A stretch of DNA of 64,000 nucleotides from Legionella sp. (GTDB taxonomy: Bacteria; Pseudomonadota; Gammaproteobacteria; Legionellales; Legionellaceae). Location: contig JACETI010000003.1 of NCBI GenBank assembly GCA_013911415.1, forward strand, positions 222,001 through 286,000. The letters are read 5' to 3'. Shown piece by piece: positions 38,441 through 47,857 of this stretch; the stretch's first letter is position 1; each line of letters opens with the position of its first letter. The position numbers were made by a program, and so were the translations under genes. The notes beneath the pieces were generated by a model. That model worked only from the letters and a program-made list of their open reading frames with translations, had not been told where the DNA came from and ran no database searches.

Positions 38441-39235
38441 CTAAACAGCAATAGGCGCCTTAATAGAAGGATGTGCCTGATAATTCAGGAACGAAAAATC
38501 TTCAAATTGATACTCAAAGAGTGTCGACGGCGTTCGTTCTATTTTCAACGTCGGCAAGGATAACGGCGTTCTATTTAACTGCAACTGTGCTTGTTGTTCG
38601 TGGTTACGGTACAAATGACAATCACCGCCCGTCCAGACGAAGTCACCTAATTCAAGATTACATTGCTGTGCAACCATTGCGGTTAAGAGCGCGTAGGAGG
38701 CGATGTTGAAAGGAACGCCTAGAAAGACATCAGCGGAACGTTGATACAATTGGCAAGAAAGACGGTTTTCAGCCACATAAAATTGAAACAGAACATGACA
38801 AGGCATCAAAGCCATTTTATTCAGATCGGCAACGTTCCAGGCACTCACTACCAGTCGTCTTGAATCAGGGTTCGTTTTAATTTCTTCAACGATTTGCGAA
38901 AGTTGATCAATCCCCTTGCCATCGGGCGAAGGCCAAGATCGCCATTGGTAGCCATACACCGGGCCTAAATTTCCCTGCGCATCTGCCCATTCATTCCAGA
39001 TCCGCACACCATGTTCATTCAAATAAGCAATATTCGTATCACCTTTTAAGAACCAAAGAAGCTCATGAACAATGCTACGTAAATGTAATTTTTTTGTGGT
39101 GACTAAGGGGAAACCTTCAGCTAGGTTGAATCGCATTTGATACCCAAAAAGAGAGCGCGTACCTACGCCGGTTCTGTCTTCTTTGATCACGCCGTGGCTT
39201 AAAACGTCTTCTAACAAACTTAAATACTGCTTCAT
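38441..39235 (-). CDS. thyA: Thymidylate synthase
   Basis: Converts dUMP to dTMP with methylenetetrahydrofolate. The 264-residue length is standard. Key motifs are present: [13 protein letters not shown] at the N-terminus, the catalytic cysteine in [12 protein letters not shown], the nucleotide-binding [17 protein letters not shown], and the C-terminal KAPIAV cap. It overlaps lgt by 4 bases (ATGA), the common lgt-thyA arrangement in gammaproteobacteria, so translation is coupled. Confidence 0.98.
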   Translation of the reverse strand: MKQYLSLLEDVLSHGVIKEDRTGVGTRSLFGYQMRFNLAEGFPLVTTKKLHLRSIVHELLWFLKGDTNIAYLNEHGVRIWNEWADAQGNLGPVYGYQWRSWPSPDGKGIDQLSQIVEEIKTNPDSRRLVVSAWNVADLNKMALMPCHVLFQFYVAENRLSCQLYQRSADVFLGVPFNIASYALLTAMVAQQCNLELGDFVWTGGDCHLYRNHEQQAQLQLNRTPLSLPTLKIERTPSTLFEYQFEDFSFLNYQAHPSIKAPIAV

Positions 39236-40002
39236 CGCTTAGCCCACCATAACGCTATACCTGCCATTAACATCGGAATCGAGAGTAACTGCCCCATCGT
39301 TACCCAATCAAAAGCAACGAAACCTAATTGGACATCTGGTTCTCGAAAGAATTCTACAATAAATCGAGAAAGTGCGTAGCCTACCAAGAAAACAGCCGTA
39401 ACCCTGCCCGGCCGACGTGGTTTACTTGCATACCACCACACCAAAATAAATAAGACAAGGCCTTCAAGACCAAGCTCATACAATTGAGAGGGGTGCCGAG
39501 GTTCGTATCCACCCTGCGGAAATACCATGCCCCATGGCATGGTTGTAACGCGCCCCCACAATTCTCCATTAATAAAATTGCCGGCACGACCTGCGGCAAG
39601 TCCGAGTGGCACTAGCGGTACAATAAAATCGGCAACAACTAAAAACGGTTTATTGATGCGCCTTGCAAAAAAGACCATCGCGATTAGAACGCCAAGAACT
39701 CCACCATGAAATGACATCCCGCCTTCCCAAAGTTTAAAAATACGCAAGGGCTCTGCGATCAGTGCTTCTGTGTTATAGAAAAGCATATATCCCAAGCGAC
39801 CACCAATAATTACACCTAAGGCTGCGTAAAAAATCAGATCACTAATTTGCTCATTGGTCCAATTCAAATGGAAACGATTATTACGCCAACGACCCAAAAT
39901 CCATGCTAAGGTGAAGCTCAATAAGTACATCATGCCATACCAATGAATTTTCAAAGGCCCCAATGAAACCATTACGGGATCAATCGATGGAAAAGTCAGC
40001 AT
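39232..40002 (-). CDS. lgt: Prolipoprotein diacylglyceryl transferase
   Basis: Inner-membrane enzyme that moves diacylglycerol from phosphatidylglycerol to the lipobox cysteine of prolipoproteins. 256 residues with about seven membrane segments. The N-terminal [11 protein letters not shown], the HGGVLG motif and the Lgt signature [14 protein letters not shown] with its essential Arg and Asn are present. It lies between ptsP (13 bases) and thyA (4-base overlap). Confidence 0.97.
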   Translation of the reverse strand: MLTFPSIDPVMVSLGPLKIHWYGMMYLLSFTLAWILGRWRNNRFHLNWTNEQISDLIFYAALGVIIGGRLGYMLFYNTEALIAEPLRIFKLWEGGMSFHGGVLGVLIAMVFFARRINKPFLVVADFIVPLVPLGLAAGRAGNFINGELWGRVTTMPWGMVFPQGGYEPRHPSQLYELGLEGLVLFILVWWYASKPRRPGRVTAVFLVGYALSRFIVEFFREPDVQLGFVAFDWVTMGQLLSIPMLMAGIALWWAKR

Positions 40003-40015
40003 TTATCCTCTCCGC

Positions 40016-42313
40016 TCAATCTTTAAGCTTACCGGCACGAATTAATCCTCCCAACCCTTCTGTTTCTAATGCTTGTTGTAAAAAGCGACGTACTTCCGTT
40101 CCATGCTCAAATTCCAAGGCTTGAGCAAGTACCTTACGCGCTGTTGCCAGTGTCACGTTACGTATAATCCATTTGACCCGTGGTAAGCTCGTCGAATTCA
40201 TACTGAGCGTATCAAAACCCATGGCAAGCAACAGTATCACTGCTAAAGGATCGCTTGCCATTTCTCCGCAAATACTCACCTCAACCCCTGCCGCATGTCC
40301 TCCCTCAACAACTTTCATTAATGCACGAAGAATCGCAGGGTGAAATGCATCATAAATACTGGCTACCCGGCCATTATTTCTATCTACAGCGAGCAAATAT
40401 TGTGTTAAATCATTGCTCCCCACTGAGATAAAATCGACTCGCTTTGCGAGTTCTTTTGTCAAATACACCGCCGCAGGCACTTCGATCATGACCCCGATTT
40501 GAGGCTTTTCAATAATACAGCCTTCTTCGAGTAACTCTTCAAATGCCTGTTGAACTAAATAAGACGCTTCTTCTACTTCCCCTAATGTGGTTATCATTGG
40601 CAACATGATACGCAAATTATTTAAATCTTCACTTGCGCGCATCATGGCCCGCACTTGTATCAAAAAGACATCCGGATGATCTAAGGTGATCCGAATGCCT
40701 CTCCATCCAAGCGAAGGATTTTCTTCTTCCACAGGAAAATAGGGAAGAATTTTATCACCGCCAATGTCTAAGGTGCGCATCGTCACTAAGCGAGGCGAAA
40801 AAGCATTGAGTGTTTGCCGATAAATAATATATTGCTCGTCCTCTGAAGGGAATCGATCTCGACTCATGAACGGAACTTCTGATCGGTAAAGACCAACCCC
40901 TTCAGCACCCACACTCAAAGATAAGCTAGCATCCATTGCAAGACCGGTATTTACTTGCAGAGAAACCCGGTAGTTATCGAGGGTTTCTGCTGGTTTATCC
41001 CTTAAACAAATTAGGCTTTGATTCAGCTGCTCTTCTTCTTGAGATAAACGCTTAAACTGTGCAACGATTGACTTAGCAGGCGAAACGTAAACTTTCCCAT
41101 AATGTCCATCAACGATCACCGCACGCTTGGATAAGTACTCAACGGTAAGACCACGCACGCCCATCACGGTAGGTACACCTAGAGAGCGTGCTAAGATGGC
41201 AACATGAGAGTTGCTCCCACCCTTTGCAGACACAATTCCTGCCAACTGACCTTCTGGGATCTCTGCCAATGCAGAGGCGGAGATTTCTTCACCAATGAGG
41301 ATAGTACGTTGCGGATAAACGATTTCTTCACGCTGCGACCATTGCAATTCCGCTAAAACACGTCGTCCAAGATCACGAAAGTCGCTGGCCCTTTCTCGCA
41401 GATAAGCGTCTTCAACCGCTTCAAACTGTTGCACATGACGCCGAATGACGAGTGCTAAGGCAGCTTGGGCGCTTAGATAATCTTCTCGGATCACTTGTAC
41501 CACTTCCGATCCAAGACTATCTTTATCTAGTATGCGCAAATAAACCTCAAAGAGGGCATGCTCTTCCTCGCCCACCGTTTCTTTCATACGATGGCTAAGC
41601 CGCTGCATATCCTCTCGCGCTGCTTGCAATGCATCTAAAAAGAGCTTTGCCTCTTCTTCAACATCGTCGATAGTATGCCTAGGCACTGCATCTAAATCGG
41701 CTTGGGGATAGATGACTACTGCTGTTCCGATACCAACCCCAGGTACACTCCCAGAACCCGTAAAAACGGTCGAGCCACCCTCAATCTTACTCGCTCCACG
41801 AGGCTTGGGTTGCGTTAAGACCGCTAGCTCACCGGTTGCTTCCGCATGCGCAATGATGCCACCTAGCTGGGCAGCAAGCGTAATTAGGAACGCTTCTTCA
41901 GCATCATCAAAACAACGTTCTTCCGCTTGCTGTACGATCAATACACCATACAATTTTCGATGTTGAATAACCGGTACACCTAAAAATCCTTTCAAGTGTG
42001 CTTCATGTAACAGCGGATGCGGGAAATAGTCGTTGTGCGCGGACGCATCTTTAATATTAATAGGCTCTTCACGACGCCCCACCAAGCCAATTAAGCCCGC
42101 ATCTAATCCAACGCGAACACGAAACTCTGCTTCCCTGTTTAAACCGTATGTAGCAATTAAAACATATTCGGATGCTTTATTATCGATTAAATAAGCAGAG
42201 ACCGCTTCAGCGTTGACGGCTTTACAAACCCGCTGAACGAGAATGGTCAACGCTGCCGATAAATGTTCGGCCGTTGCTACCTCTTGTACAATACGTTTTA
42301 ATACTTTTAGCAT
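40016..42313 (-). CDS. ptsP: Phosphoenolpyruvate-protein phosphotransferase PtsP (EI-Ntr)
   Basis: First enzyme of the nitrogen-related phosphotransferase relay, taking phosphate from PEP to NPr. 765 residues: an N-terminal GAF domain (about 1-150), a PEP-utiliser N-domain, the phosphohistidine block KGGSNSHVAILARSLGVPTV, and the C-terminal PEP-binding TIM barrel with TLDIGGDK, LPMITT and GSNDLTQYLLAVDR. All blocks appear intact. Downstream of rppH by 51 bases, an arrangement shared by Legionella and other gammaproteobacteria. Confidence 0.96.
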   Translation of the reverse strand: MLKVLKRIVQEVATAEHLSAALTILVQRVCKAVNAEAVSAYLIDNKASEYVLIATYGLNREAEFRVRVGLDAGLIGLVGRREEPINIKDASAHNDYFPHPLLHEAHLKGFLGVPVIQHRKLYGVLIVQQAEERCFDDAEEAFLITLAAQLGGIIAHAEATGELAVLTQPKPRGASKIEGGSTVFTGSGSVPGVGIGTAVVIYPQADLDAVPRHTIDDVEEEAKLFLDALQAAREDMQRLSHRMKETVGEEEHALFEVYLRILDKDSLGSEVVQVIREDYLSAQAALALVIRRHVQQFEAVEDAYLRERASDFRDLGRRVLAELQWSQREEIVYPQRTILIGEEISASALAEIPEGQLAGIVSAKGGSNSHVAILARSLGVPTVMGVRGLTVEYLSKRAVIVDGHYGKVYVSPAKSIVAQFKRLSQEEEQLNQSLICLRDKPAETLDNYRVSLQVNTGLAMDASLSLSVGAEGVGLYRSEVPFMSRDRFPSEDEQYIIYRQTLNAFSPRLVTMRTLDIGGDKILPYFPVEEENPSLGWRGIRITLDHPDVFLIQVRAMMRASEDLNNLRIMLPMITTLGEVEEASYLVQQAFEELLEEGCIIEKPQIGVMIEVPAAVYLTKELAKRVDFISVGSNDLTQYLLAVDRNNGRVASIYDAFHPAILRALMKVVEGGHAAGVEVSICGEMASDPLAVILLLAMGFDTLSMNSTSLPRVKWIIRNVTLATARKVLAQALEFEHGTEVRRFLQQALETEGLGGLIRAGKLKD

Positions 42314-42364
42314 AAACTTTTAATCTTTCTTATGGAGCTAAGATCGCATTCATTGCATCACCGC

Positions 42365-42880
42365 TCATTTGCGGGGCCAACGCCTGCCGAAAGGCGTACG
42401 ATGTCTTCGTTTCAACAATTGCTCTAACTCTTTCATTGCCTGTGTGTAAACTTGTCGTTTAAAAAAAATCACTTGCCCCGGTGGTTCCTCGTAATTCACC
42501 CAGCGCCAACTATCAAACTCAGGTGAATCGCTTAAATCCAGACGAATCTTCTGATCAGGGCTCACCAACCTCAATAGATACCATTTCTGCTTTTGGCCAA
42601 TGACTAAGGGTGCTGTGCCAAATCTTAAATATTGCTTGGGCAGCCGGTATTTTAACCAGCGTTTGGTACTACCTAATATTTCCACATCTTCAGGCTCAAG
42701 CCCTACTTCTTCCCGCAATTCTCGAAACATTGCCTCTAGCGGCTCCTCCCCAGCGGCTAAGCCTCCTTGAGGGAACTGCCAAGCATCGTGACCAAATCGC
42801 TTACCCCAAAAAACATGGCCAGTATGATTCACTAGAAGAATACCAACATTTAACCGATAACCCGCACGATCAATAATCAT
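42365..42880 (-). CDS. rppH: RNA pyrophosphohydrolase
   Basis: Nudix hydrolase that removes pyrophosphate from the 5' end of mRNAs, starting their decay. 171 residues. The N-terminus [18 protein letters not shown] and the Nudix box from [20 protein letters not shown] onward (GX5EX7REUXEEXGU) are canonical, and the basic C-terminus ([14 protein letters not shown]) fits RppH. First gene of the group ending with the YqfO-like gene. Confidence 0.96.
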   Translation of the reverse strand: MIIDRAGYRLNVGILLVNHTGHVFWGKRFGHDAWQFPQGGLAAGEEPLEAMFRELREEVGLEPEDVEILGSTKRWLKYRLPKQYLRFGTAPLVIGQKQKWYLLRLVSPDQKIRLDLSDSPEFDSWRWVNYEEPPGQVIFFKRQVYTQAMKELEQLLKRRHRTPFGRRWPRK

Positions 42881-42930
42881 TGTACGACTACTTAAGCCAT
42901 TTATACATCATACGATTTTTTCATAAAGAC

Positions 42931-43022
42931 AAGGAGGTTAGCAATGAATTCAATCAATTAAACACAGCCATCTCAGTTAATCACTCTATTGAGTGATTCG
43001 ATAGAAAAATATCGTTTTTTTT
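42931..43022 (+). other. Shine-Dalgarno, five-codon ORF, two hairpins and T-run (leader or small RNA candidate)
   Basis: In the 342-base gap 42881-43222, divergent from rppH, a perfect AAGGAGG (42931-42937) precedes ATG AAT TCA ATC AAT TAA (42944-42961). Then come an 8-bp hairpin AATCACTC/GAGTGATT with a 4-base loop (42979-42998) and directly a second hairpin CGATA/TATCG followed by eight T (to 43022), a terminator. It could be a small RNA, an attenuator-like leader, or the ends of a gene whose middle has been deleted. The remaining ~200 bases of the gap show nothing. Confidence 0.5.
42999..43022 (+). terminator. Rho-independent terminator
   Basis: A 5-bp stem CGATA/TATCG with loop GAAAAA and a run of eight T at 43015-43022, stacked against the preceding 8-bp hairpin. 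No full-length gene lies upstream on this strand, only the five-codon ORF. Confidence 0.6.
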
Positions 43023-43222
43023 ATATCCACTAATCGTCACATTTTACCAGGAATTTTTGAGTAACGGCACATCTTAATGTGCTGCTATAAAACAATTGAA
43101 GATACCCATAGCGAGCTGTTAAAACTAGACTTGGCTGCATTTTCACCTTCAAAAACAATATAGATACAAATAGTATTGCTTTACGATACCCTTTATTCAA
43201 TATTTATAATTTTATTTGTATC

Positions 43223-43414
43223 ATGACCAAATCGAAAATTGAGAGCACTGCGTTTACACCGGAAGGTACAACAATAGATCAAGACCTTAGCCTTAAATTC
43301 ATAGGAGCTAGGCAAAAACAAATAGCGAAATTCTATAAAGATAAAGAGGGCAAAGAGGCTAACAAGAAAACGTTACTGACGTTTATGCATTATTTAAAGC
43401 AAAAACAATCATGA
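43223..43414 (+). CDS. Small hypothetical protein
   Basis: 63 residues, hydrophilic and basic (SLKFIGARQKQIAKFYKDKE, then NKKTLLTFMHYLKQKQS). The composition is protein-like, but there is no strong ribosome binding site before the ATG (TATTTGTATC). Not recognised. It ends 76 bases before the convergent stop of the next minus-strand gene. Confidence 0.4.
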   Translation: MTKSKIESTAFTPEGTTIDQDLSLKFIGARQKQIAKFYKDKEGKEANKKTLLTFMHYLKQKQS

Positions 43415-43490
43415 AGAAATGGAAACGACTGATGCAATTGTGCTGGCTTTCGTTAGCCCTTAAATACGACCATTGGCCATTTCAAACCAC

Positions 43491-44612
43491 TTAAACAAGA
43501 TTTGGCTTGTTATAAGAGCCAGGTTCCGGAATGAGCCCCTTCGATCTTTTTTCAAAAATTTTAAAAAATTTTTCTTCATAACGCATATCAAATTTACTAA
43601 AATTGGTTTTTAAAGCATGATTTATCCAGCCAATAATTGTGTTGATTTCTTTTTTAATTTTATTTTTAAATGTTAAATTTTTAGTTTCAAAAATTGCAGA
43701 TCGCATGACATCTATAAGCATAGGAATCGTTTTATTGACGTTAGCTTTTATCTTTTCGTAAGAAAGTTCAATTAACCTTCCCTGAGAATCAACAGACTCT
43801 AGGCCGCTATCCAATGTAGTTATTGTAGCCTCCTTAAAAGCTTCTAAAAATAATACAAGCTTCTGAGTATCCTCTTTTTTTAATGCAGCTTCTTTTGCAA
43901 AGGTTGTCAGCATAGCTTCAACGTCTTTATAAAGATCACGCAAATAGTAGGCTTTGTGCATGCAACAAATGTTTAAACTGATCTTTAGGATATTAAAAGC
44001 GTATTCAAATCGCTTTTCCCAATCCACGGATGAGCGTTTTTCAGGCGCTTTTTTTAAAAAATCGATTGCAATTCTATCTTTCATAAGTTGTATCGTGCGT
44101 TGCTTATTTTTTTCACCTTTCATCGGATCATAATGAACTTGATAGGCAAGCATATTTTTTAAAAGGCTTTCCTGACGGAAGAAATCTGTATCTTTATATT
44201 CTTTAGGACCCTCTTGAGCGGTTATTTGATTTTTTTCTAACTGTTTCAGTAAAACTGTTATTTTTCTCTCTTCCCAGATGAGAAAGAACTCTAATATCTT
44301 ATTTAATTTTTCTAGATCTGGATTTGCTATTAAAACAAATGCTCTCATCACATCGGATTTATTAAAATTATTTTTACTAAGTGGTTTTGTACTATCTGGC
44401 TGAATCGTTGACCGGCGCGTTATTCCTCTGTCTAAGAAATCTAATTTATCTCGAAATAGGTCAAAAATTTCATCGGTTAAATGAGAAGGTTCTACTGCAC
44501 ATAAACTGCAAAAATGCTCGCATAACTTTCCAAAGACCTTATCTTTTCTAATAAACGTTAGAAAGTCATTATCGATAAAACTCATTTTTCTTGGCACTTT
44601 AGAATGGGTCAT
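43491..44612 (-). CDS. Hypothetical helical protein, effector candidate
   Basis: 373 residues, all-helical by composition, with no signal peptide or membrane segment. The N-terminal segment MSFIDNDFLTFIRKDKVFGK precedes a long Lys/Glu-rich region. AAGGA lies close to the ATG at 44612; MSFIDND nine codons in is an alternative start. AT-rich compared with the flanking ptsP and dsbB regions. I recognise no family; single helical genes of this kind in Legionellales are often translocated proteins, which is inference only. Confidence 0.65.
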   Translation of the reverse strand: MTHSKVPRKMSFIDNDFLTFIRKDKVFGKLCEHFCSLCAVEPSHLTDEIFDLFRDKLDFLDRGITRRSTIQPDSTKPLSKNNFNKSDVMRAFVLIANPDLEKLNKILEFFLIWEERKITVLLKQLEKNQITAQEGPKEYKDTDFFRQESLLKNMLAYQVHYDPMKGEKNKQRTIQLMKDRIAIDFLKKAPEKRSSVDWEKRFEYAFNILKISLNICCMHKAYYLRDLYKDVEAMLTTFAKEAALKKEDTQKLVLFLEAFKEATITTLDSGLESVDSQGRLIELSYEKIKANVNKTIPMLIDVMRSAIFETKNLTFKNKIKKEINTIIGWINHALKTNFSKFDMRYEEKFFKIFEKRSKGLIPEPGSYNKPNLV

Positions 44613-44818
44613 AATCCTTGCTCTATCCTTTCACAGAATCAAAAAACTCATTAAACACACTCTGGCAACTTTATATTGCAGTATGTTTATACTGTTTTCA
44701 GAAAAATTAATCTACCCCATTGATAGCTGTTCCCATAAAAGATAGTAATCGAATACTTGTGCATTTAATACAAAATTCTAGCTGATCTTATTAAACAGAA
44801 AATTGTTGGAAGACTAGA

Positions 44819-45400
44819 TTACTTGAGGGTCTGTCCGCCCATACCACTTAAAGGGATATCGGGACAAGCTGATAATCCGCATGTTAACAGCACGGAGATA
44901 AAATTCACGCCTATCAAAATTAATAACAATGTGAAAACGATATAAAAGATCATTGGATGCTGCCCAGTAACCAAAGCGTTCCCCTTTGGTTGAGGAGCCT
45001 TATATTGGCTGTGAAAGCCGAGAATAGTCGCAGTATAGGCAACGATCAACATACATAAAATAAAAGACCATGAGTACATATGTAATCCCAGTATCTTGCT
45101 CCCAAAACCTGGATCCCCAGGCGCTATATGTAAGGTAATTTGCCGCAAAGCGACAAGGGAGGTAAATAATGCAGCCAATAAAGTAAAAGCATAATGACTA
45201 GCATATATTCCATATCGAATATTGAGTAGCAAACCTAAAGCTACCATCAAGAAGCCTACACGCTGCAAAAGACAAAGAGGACAGGGCAACTCACCAAAGA
45301 GAAATTGAAAAGCAAGGGCAAGCGTTAATAACAGCATAATTCCTGCAATTTCTAGCACGTTTAGCCAAAAAATAATTTCTGAACCTACCTTTTTCTTCAT
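44819..45400 (-). CDS. DsbB-like disulfide bond formation protein
   Basis: Four-helix inner-membrane protein expected to reoxidise a DsbA-type oxidase using quinone. 193 residues from the ATG at 45400 (a GTG two codons earlier is possible). The quinone-proximal motif is PCPLCLLQRVG. The periplasmic loop after helix 3 (LHIAPGDPGFGSKILGLH) lacks the second cysteine pair of classical DsbB. Two cysteines occur instead near the C-terminus (TCGLSACPDIP). The DUF5993-like gene ends 9 bases upstream. Probably a divergent DsbB subfamily rather than DsbB proper. Confidence 0.8.
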   Translation of the reverse strand: MKKKVGSEIIFWLNVLEIAGIMLLLTLALAFQFLFGELPCPLCLLQRVGFLMVALGLLLNIRYGIYASHYAFTLLAALFTSLVALRQITLHIAPGDPGFGSKILGLHMYSWSFILCMLIVAYTATILGFHSQYKAPQPKGNALVTGQHPMIFYIVFTLLLILIGVNFISVLLTCGLSACPDIPLSGMGGQTLK

Positions 45401-45409
45401 ATACACTCT

Positions 45410-45565
45410 CTACAAGTTCAAATTTACCGTATTGGTTAAGTGCGATATAAAAGTAATTATGGATAGAAAAAGACAAGCTACAAGCAAGTAAATCGCCCTT
45501 TTTTTCCGCGCTCCCCATATCAAAAACGATACGATGGCTAATAGCAAAAAAATAAGCTGGATCAT
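45410..45565 (-). CDS. Small membrane protein, DUF5993-like
   Basis: A 51-codon gene beginning MIQLIFLLLAIVSFLIWG, followed by ARKKRAIYLLVACLFLSIIT and ending TNTVNLNL. It has two membrane helices around a basic turn. GAGGA lies 7 bases before the ATG. This is the plan of DUF5993, a family I recall as habitually next to dsbB-like genes, and the dsbB-like gene starts 9 bases downstream here. A longer overlapping frame starting at 45569 reads against the hydrophobic pattern and is rejected. Likely partner of the neighbouring DsbB. Confidence 0.75.
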   Translation of the reverse strand: MIQLIFLLLAIVSFLIWGARKKRAIYLLVACLFLSIITFISHLTNTVNLNL

Positions 45566-45760
45566 CCATTAATCCTCAAAGCGTGCGTCTTTCTTAATGG
45601 CAAAAATTAAAGCGCCAGAAAGTACACACAATATCGACCTGTGTTATTTGAAATATAGACTTAGATTTATTATTTAACAAATTACTCTTATTTTGTTCTT
45701 AAAGATCAATAATAAACTCTAAAAGAGAAAACACCTAATTTTGAATCTCTTAAGAGTGTC

Positions 45761-45972
45761 ATGAAAGAAAATAAAAAATATATAAATGAATATTTGAGAG
45801 AAAAGCCCTGGTCAAGAATAGGATTTGAAGAGCGGATGATAATTGCCAGAATGAGGAGCCCGAACCTTCTTCGAATCTTCTTATTCCCTTGATTTTATTG
45901 GGCTGTAATAATCGGCAATTAAGTGATGAGATGAATGTATGGTTACAAGAGCAGCTTTATAAGAATGAATGA
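45761..45972 (+). pseudogene. Small gene broken by a frameshift
   Basis: In the 45566-46007 gap, ATG at 45761 opens MKENKKYINEYLREKPWSR and continues GFEERMIIAR. A -1 shift near 45855 leads to NEEPEPSSNLLIPLILLG and NRQLSDEMNVWLQEQLYKNE, ending at 45972. Both parts read like one ~70-residue protein. Without the shift the frame ends after 43 codons. No family recognised. Confidence 0.4.
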
Positions 45973-46007
45973 CTTTCTCAAACTTTTATATCTCTTGATG
46001 CTATAAA

Positions 46008-46094
46008 TGGTACCGAGAAGAGGACTCGAACCTCCACGGGGTTGCCCCCACTAGCACCTGAAGCTAGCGTGTCTACCAATTCCACCACCTCGGC
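46008..46094 (-). tRNA. tRNA-Leu, anticodon CAG
   Basis: The minus strand folds into a class II tRNA: acceptor GCCGAGG with TCTCGGT, D-arm GGTGGAATTGGTAGACAC, anticodon arm CTAGC-TTCAGGT-GCTAG with anticodon CAG, a long variable arm (GTGGGGGCAACCCCGT), T-arm GGAGG-TTCGAGT-CCTCT, discriminator A and an encoded CCA. It reads Leu CUG codons. G1 pairs with U72, a slight irregularity. It lies 170 bases downstream of ubiB on the same strand. Confidence 0.96.
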
Positions 46095-46264
46095 ATAGCT
46101 TGCAATAAGCTAGTGTGTAAAATACTGAAGATTGTAAAAACTGTCAATAGCTCTGTTATTAATGCGGAGATCTTAATAATTTTCCTAATTTTGGTACATT
46201 TAAAGAGAAAGAGGTATCAATCGAGGTATCAATCAAAATCTTTGTGATACCGTTTCCGTGTAAC

Positions 46265-47857
46265 CTAATGCACAAAAACATATCCTAAATAAGCTCCAAG
46301 ACTTGTACTAAGCAATGTCGTTAGCACCCCGAGCAAGAAACCACTCCCCCATCCTGAGCGACGAGAAGACAATGGTTTTCTTTTGAAACTTCGTATTTTA
46401 TCCTGTTCCTGCTCTTTTAATTTTTCATTTTTGGTTAAACGCAGAACCTCATACATCATGCGAGGCAGCTGAGGCAATTGTTCACTTAAGAAAGGCAGGG
46501 AACCTTTTAGATTTTTTAAAAAGGAGCGAGGCCCAATTTGATCACGAAGCCATTTTTCTAAATAAGGTTTCGCCGTAACCCATAGATCAAGGTCAGGATA
46601 AAGCTGTCGTCCTAACCCTTCAATTGCAAACAATGTTTTTTGGAGCAAGATTAATTGAGGTTGAACTTCCATTTCAAAACGGCGCATGACTTGAAATAAA
46701 CGCATCATTAATTGCGCTAAAGAAATTTCTTTAATTGTTTTTTTAAAAATCGGCTCACAGACCGTGCGCACAGCACTTTCCAACGCCTCTACACGTGTTC
46801 CTCGAGCTACCCATCCTGATTCAATATGAAGTTGCGCAACTCGTCTATAATCATGATTAAAAAATGCATAAAGATTTTCAGCGAGGTAGCGTTGATCATG
46901 CTCATTTAACGATCCTACGATGCCAAAATCAACGCAGATGTATTGTGGTTCATCGGGATTATGTACGGAAACAAAAATATTCCCCGGGTGCATATCTGCA
47001 TGAAAAAAACTGTCCCGGAACACCTGGGTGAAGAAGATTTCCACTCCCCGTTCTGCTAATTTTTTGACATTCACACCCTGTTGCAAAAGCCTCGATAAAT
47101 CAGAAACAGGAATACCGTGTATACGCTCCATCACTAAGACATTCGCGCGCGTGTATTCCCAAAAAATGCTGGGCACATAAAGTAAAGGAGACAAATGGAA
47201 ATTACGTTTTAGTTGCGATGCATTAGCGGCCTCACGCTGTAGATCAAGCTCGTCTATGAGGCTTTGTTCAAATTCTTGAACCACCTCAATGGGCCTAAAT
47301 CGCCTACTTTCAGGCCAATATCGATCGGCTAAACGCGCGATGGTATAGAGAATTTCTAAATCTTGCTGAATCATTTTTGCTACATTTGGACGCAGCAATT
47401 TTACTACAACTTTTTCTCCCGTTTTAAGGGTAGCTGCATGCACTTGTGCGACCGATGCTGATGCAAGTGGAGCAGCGTCAAATTCAGCGAATAATGCATA
47501 AGGAGAACAGCCAAAAGTCGCTTCTAAGATCGCTAATGATTGCTCGCTACTAAAGGGCATCACTTTATCTTGTAGCTTTGCGAGCTCTAAGGCAATATCA
47601 GCAGGCAAAATGTCCGGCCGCACAGAAAGAGCTTGCCCAAACTTTATAAAGATTGGTCCCAGCTCTTCGAGGGTTTTACGTAACGCAACCCCGCGAGTCA
47701 ACTGCTCACGACGCATCCAATTCCAAGGATTTATCCAAGCGAAAAAACGCAATGGTGAAAAAAGATGGAGCGATAGAATAACTTGATCTAAGCCATTCTT
47801 TGCAAGGATATAATTAATTTTTAGTAATCGCGATATTTGTCGCATTGTACCAATCAT
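46265..47857 (-). CDS. ubiB: Ubiquinone biosynthesis kinase-like protein UbiB
   Basis: Member of the ABC1/ADCK/UbiB atypical kinase family, needed for ubiquinone synthesis. 530 residues. The Ala-rich nucleotide loop region PLASASVAQVHAA, the invariant Lys in EKVVVKLLRP, HADMHPGNIF and VDFGIVG are all present, and two C-terminal hydrophobic segments anchor it to the inner membrane. It overlaps ubiJ by 4 bases. Confidence 0.97.
   Translation of the reverse strand: MIGTMRQISRLLKINYILAKNGLDQVILSLHLFSPLRFFAWINPWNWMRREQLTRGVALRKTLEELGPIFIKFGQALSVRPDILPADIALELAKLQDKVMPFSSEQSLAILEATFGCSPYALFAEFDAAPLASASVAQVHAATLKTGEKVVVKLLRPNVAKMIQQDLEILYTIARLADRYWPESRRFRPIEVVQEFEQSLIDELDLQREAANASQLKRNFHLSPLLYVPSIFWEYTRANVLVMERIHGIPVSDLSRLLQQGVNVKKLAERGVEIFFTQVFRDSFFHADMHPGNIFVSVHNPDEPQYICVDFGIVGSLNEHDQRYLAENLYAFFNHDYRRVAQLHIESGWVARGTRVEALESAVRTVCEPIFKKTIKEISLAQLMMRLFQVMRRFEMEVQPQLILLQKTLFAIEGLGRQLYPDLDLWVTAKPYLEKWLRDQIGPRSFLKNLKGSLPFLSEQLPQLPRMMYEVLRLTKNEKLKEQEQDKIRSFKRKPLSSRRSGWGSGFLLGVLTTLLSTSLGAYLGYVFVH

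Noticed and set aside
45414-45569. Longer 92-codon frame starting four bases before the DUF5993-like gene
   Set aside because: It overlaps dsbB out of frame; the neighbouring frame gives two clean membrane helices and ends just before dsbB.
46195-46250. Direct repeats GAGGTATCAATC before the ubiB stop
   Set aside because: Two short copies only, with no gene or site next to them; taken as chance duplication.
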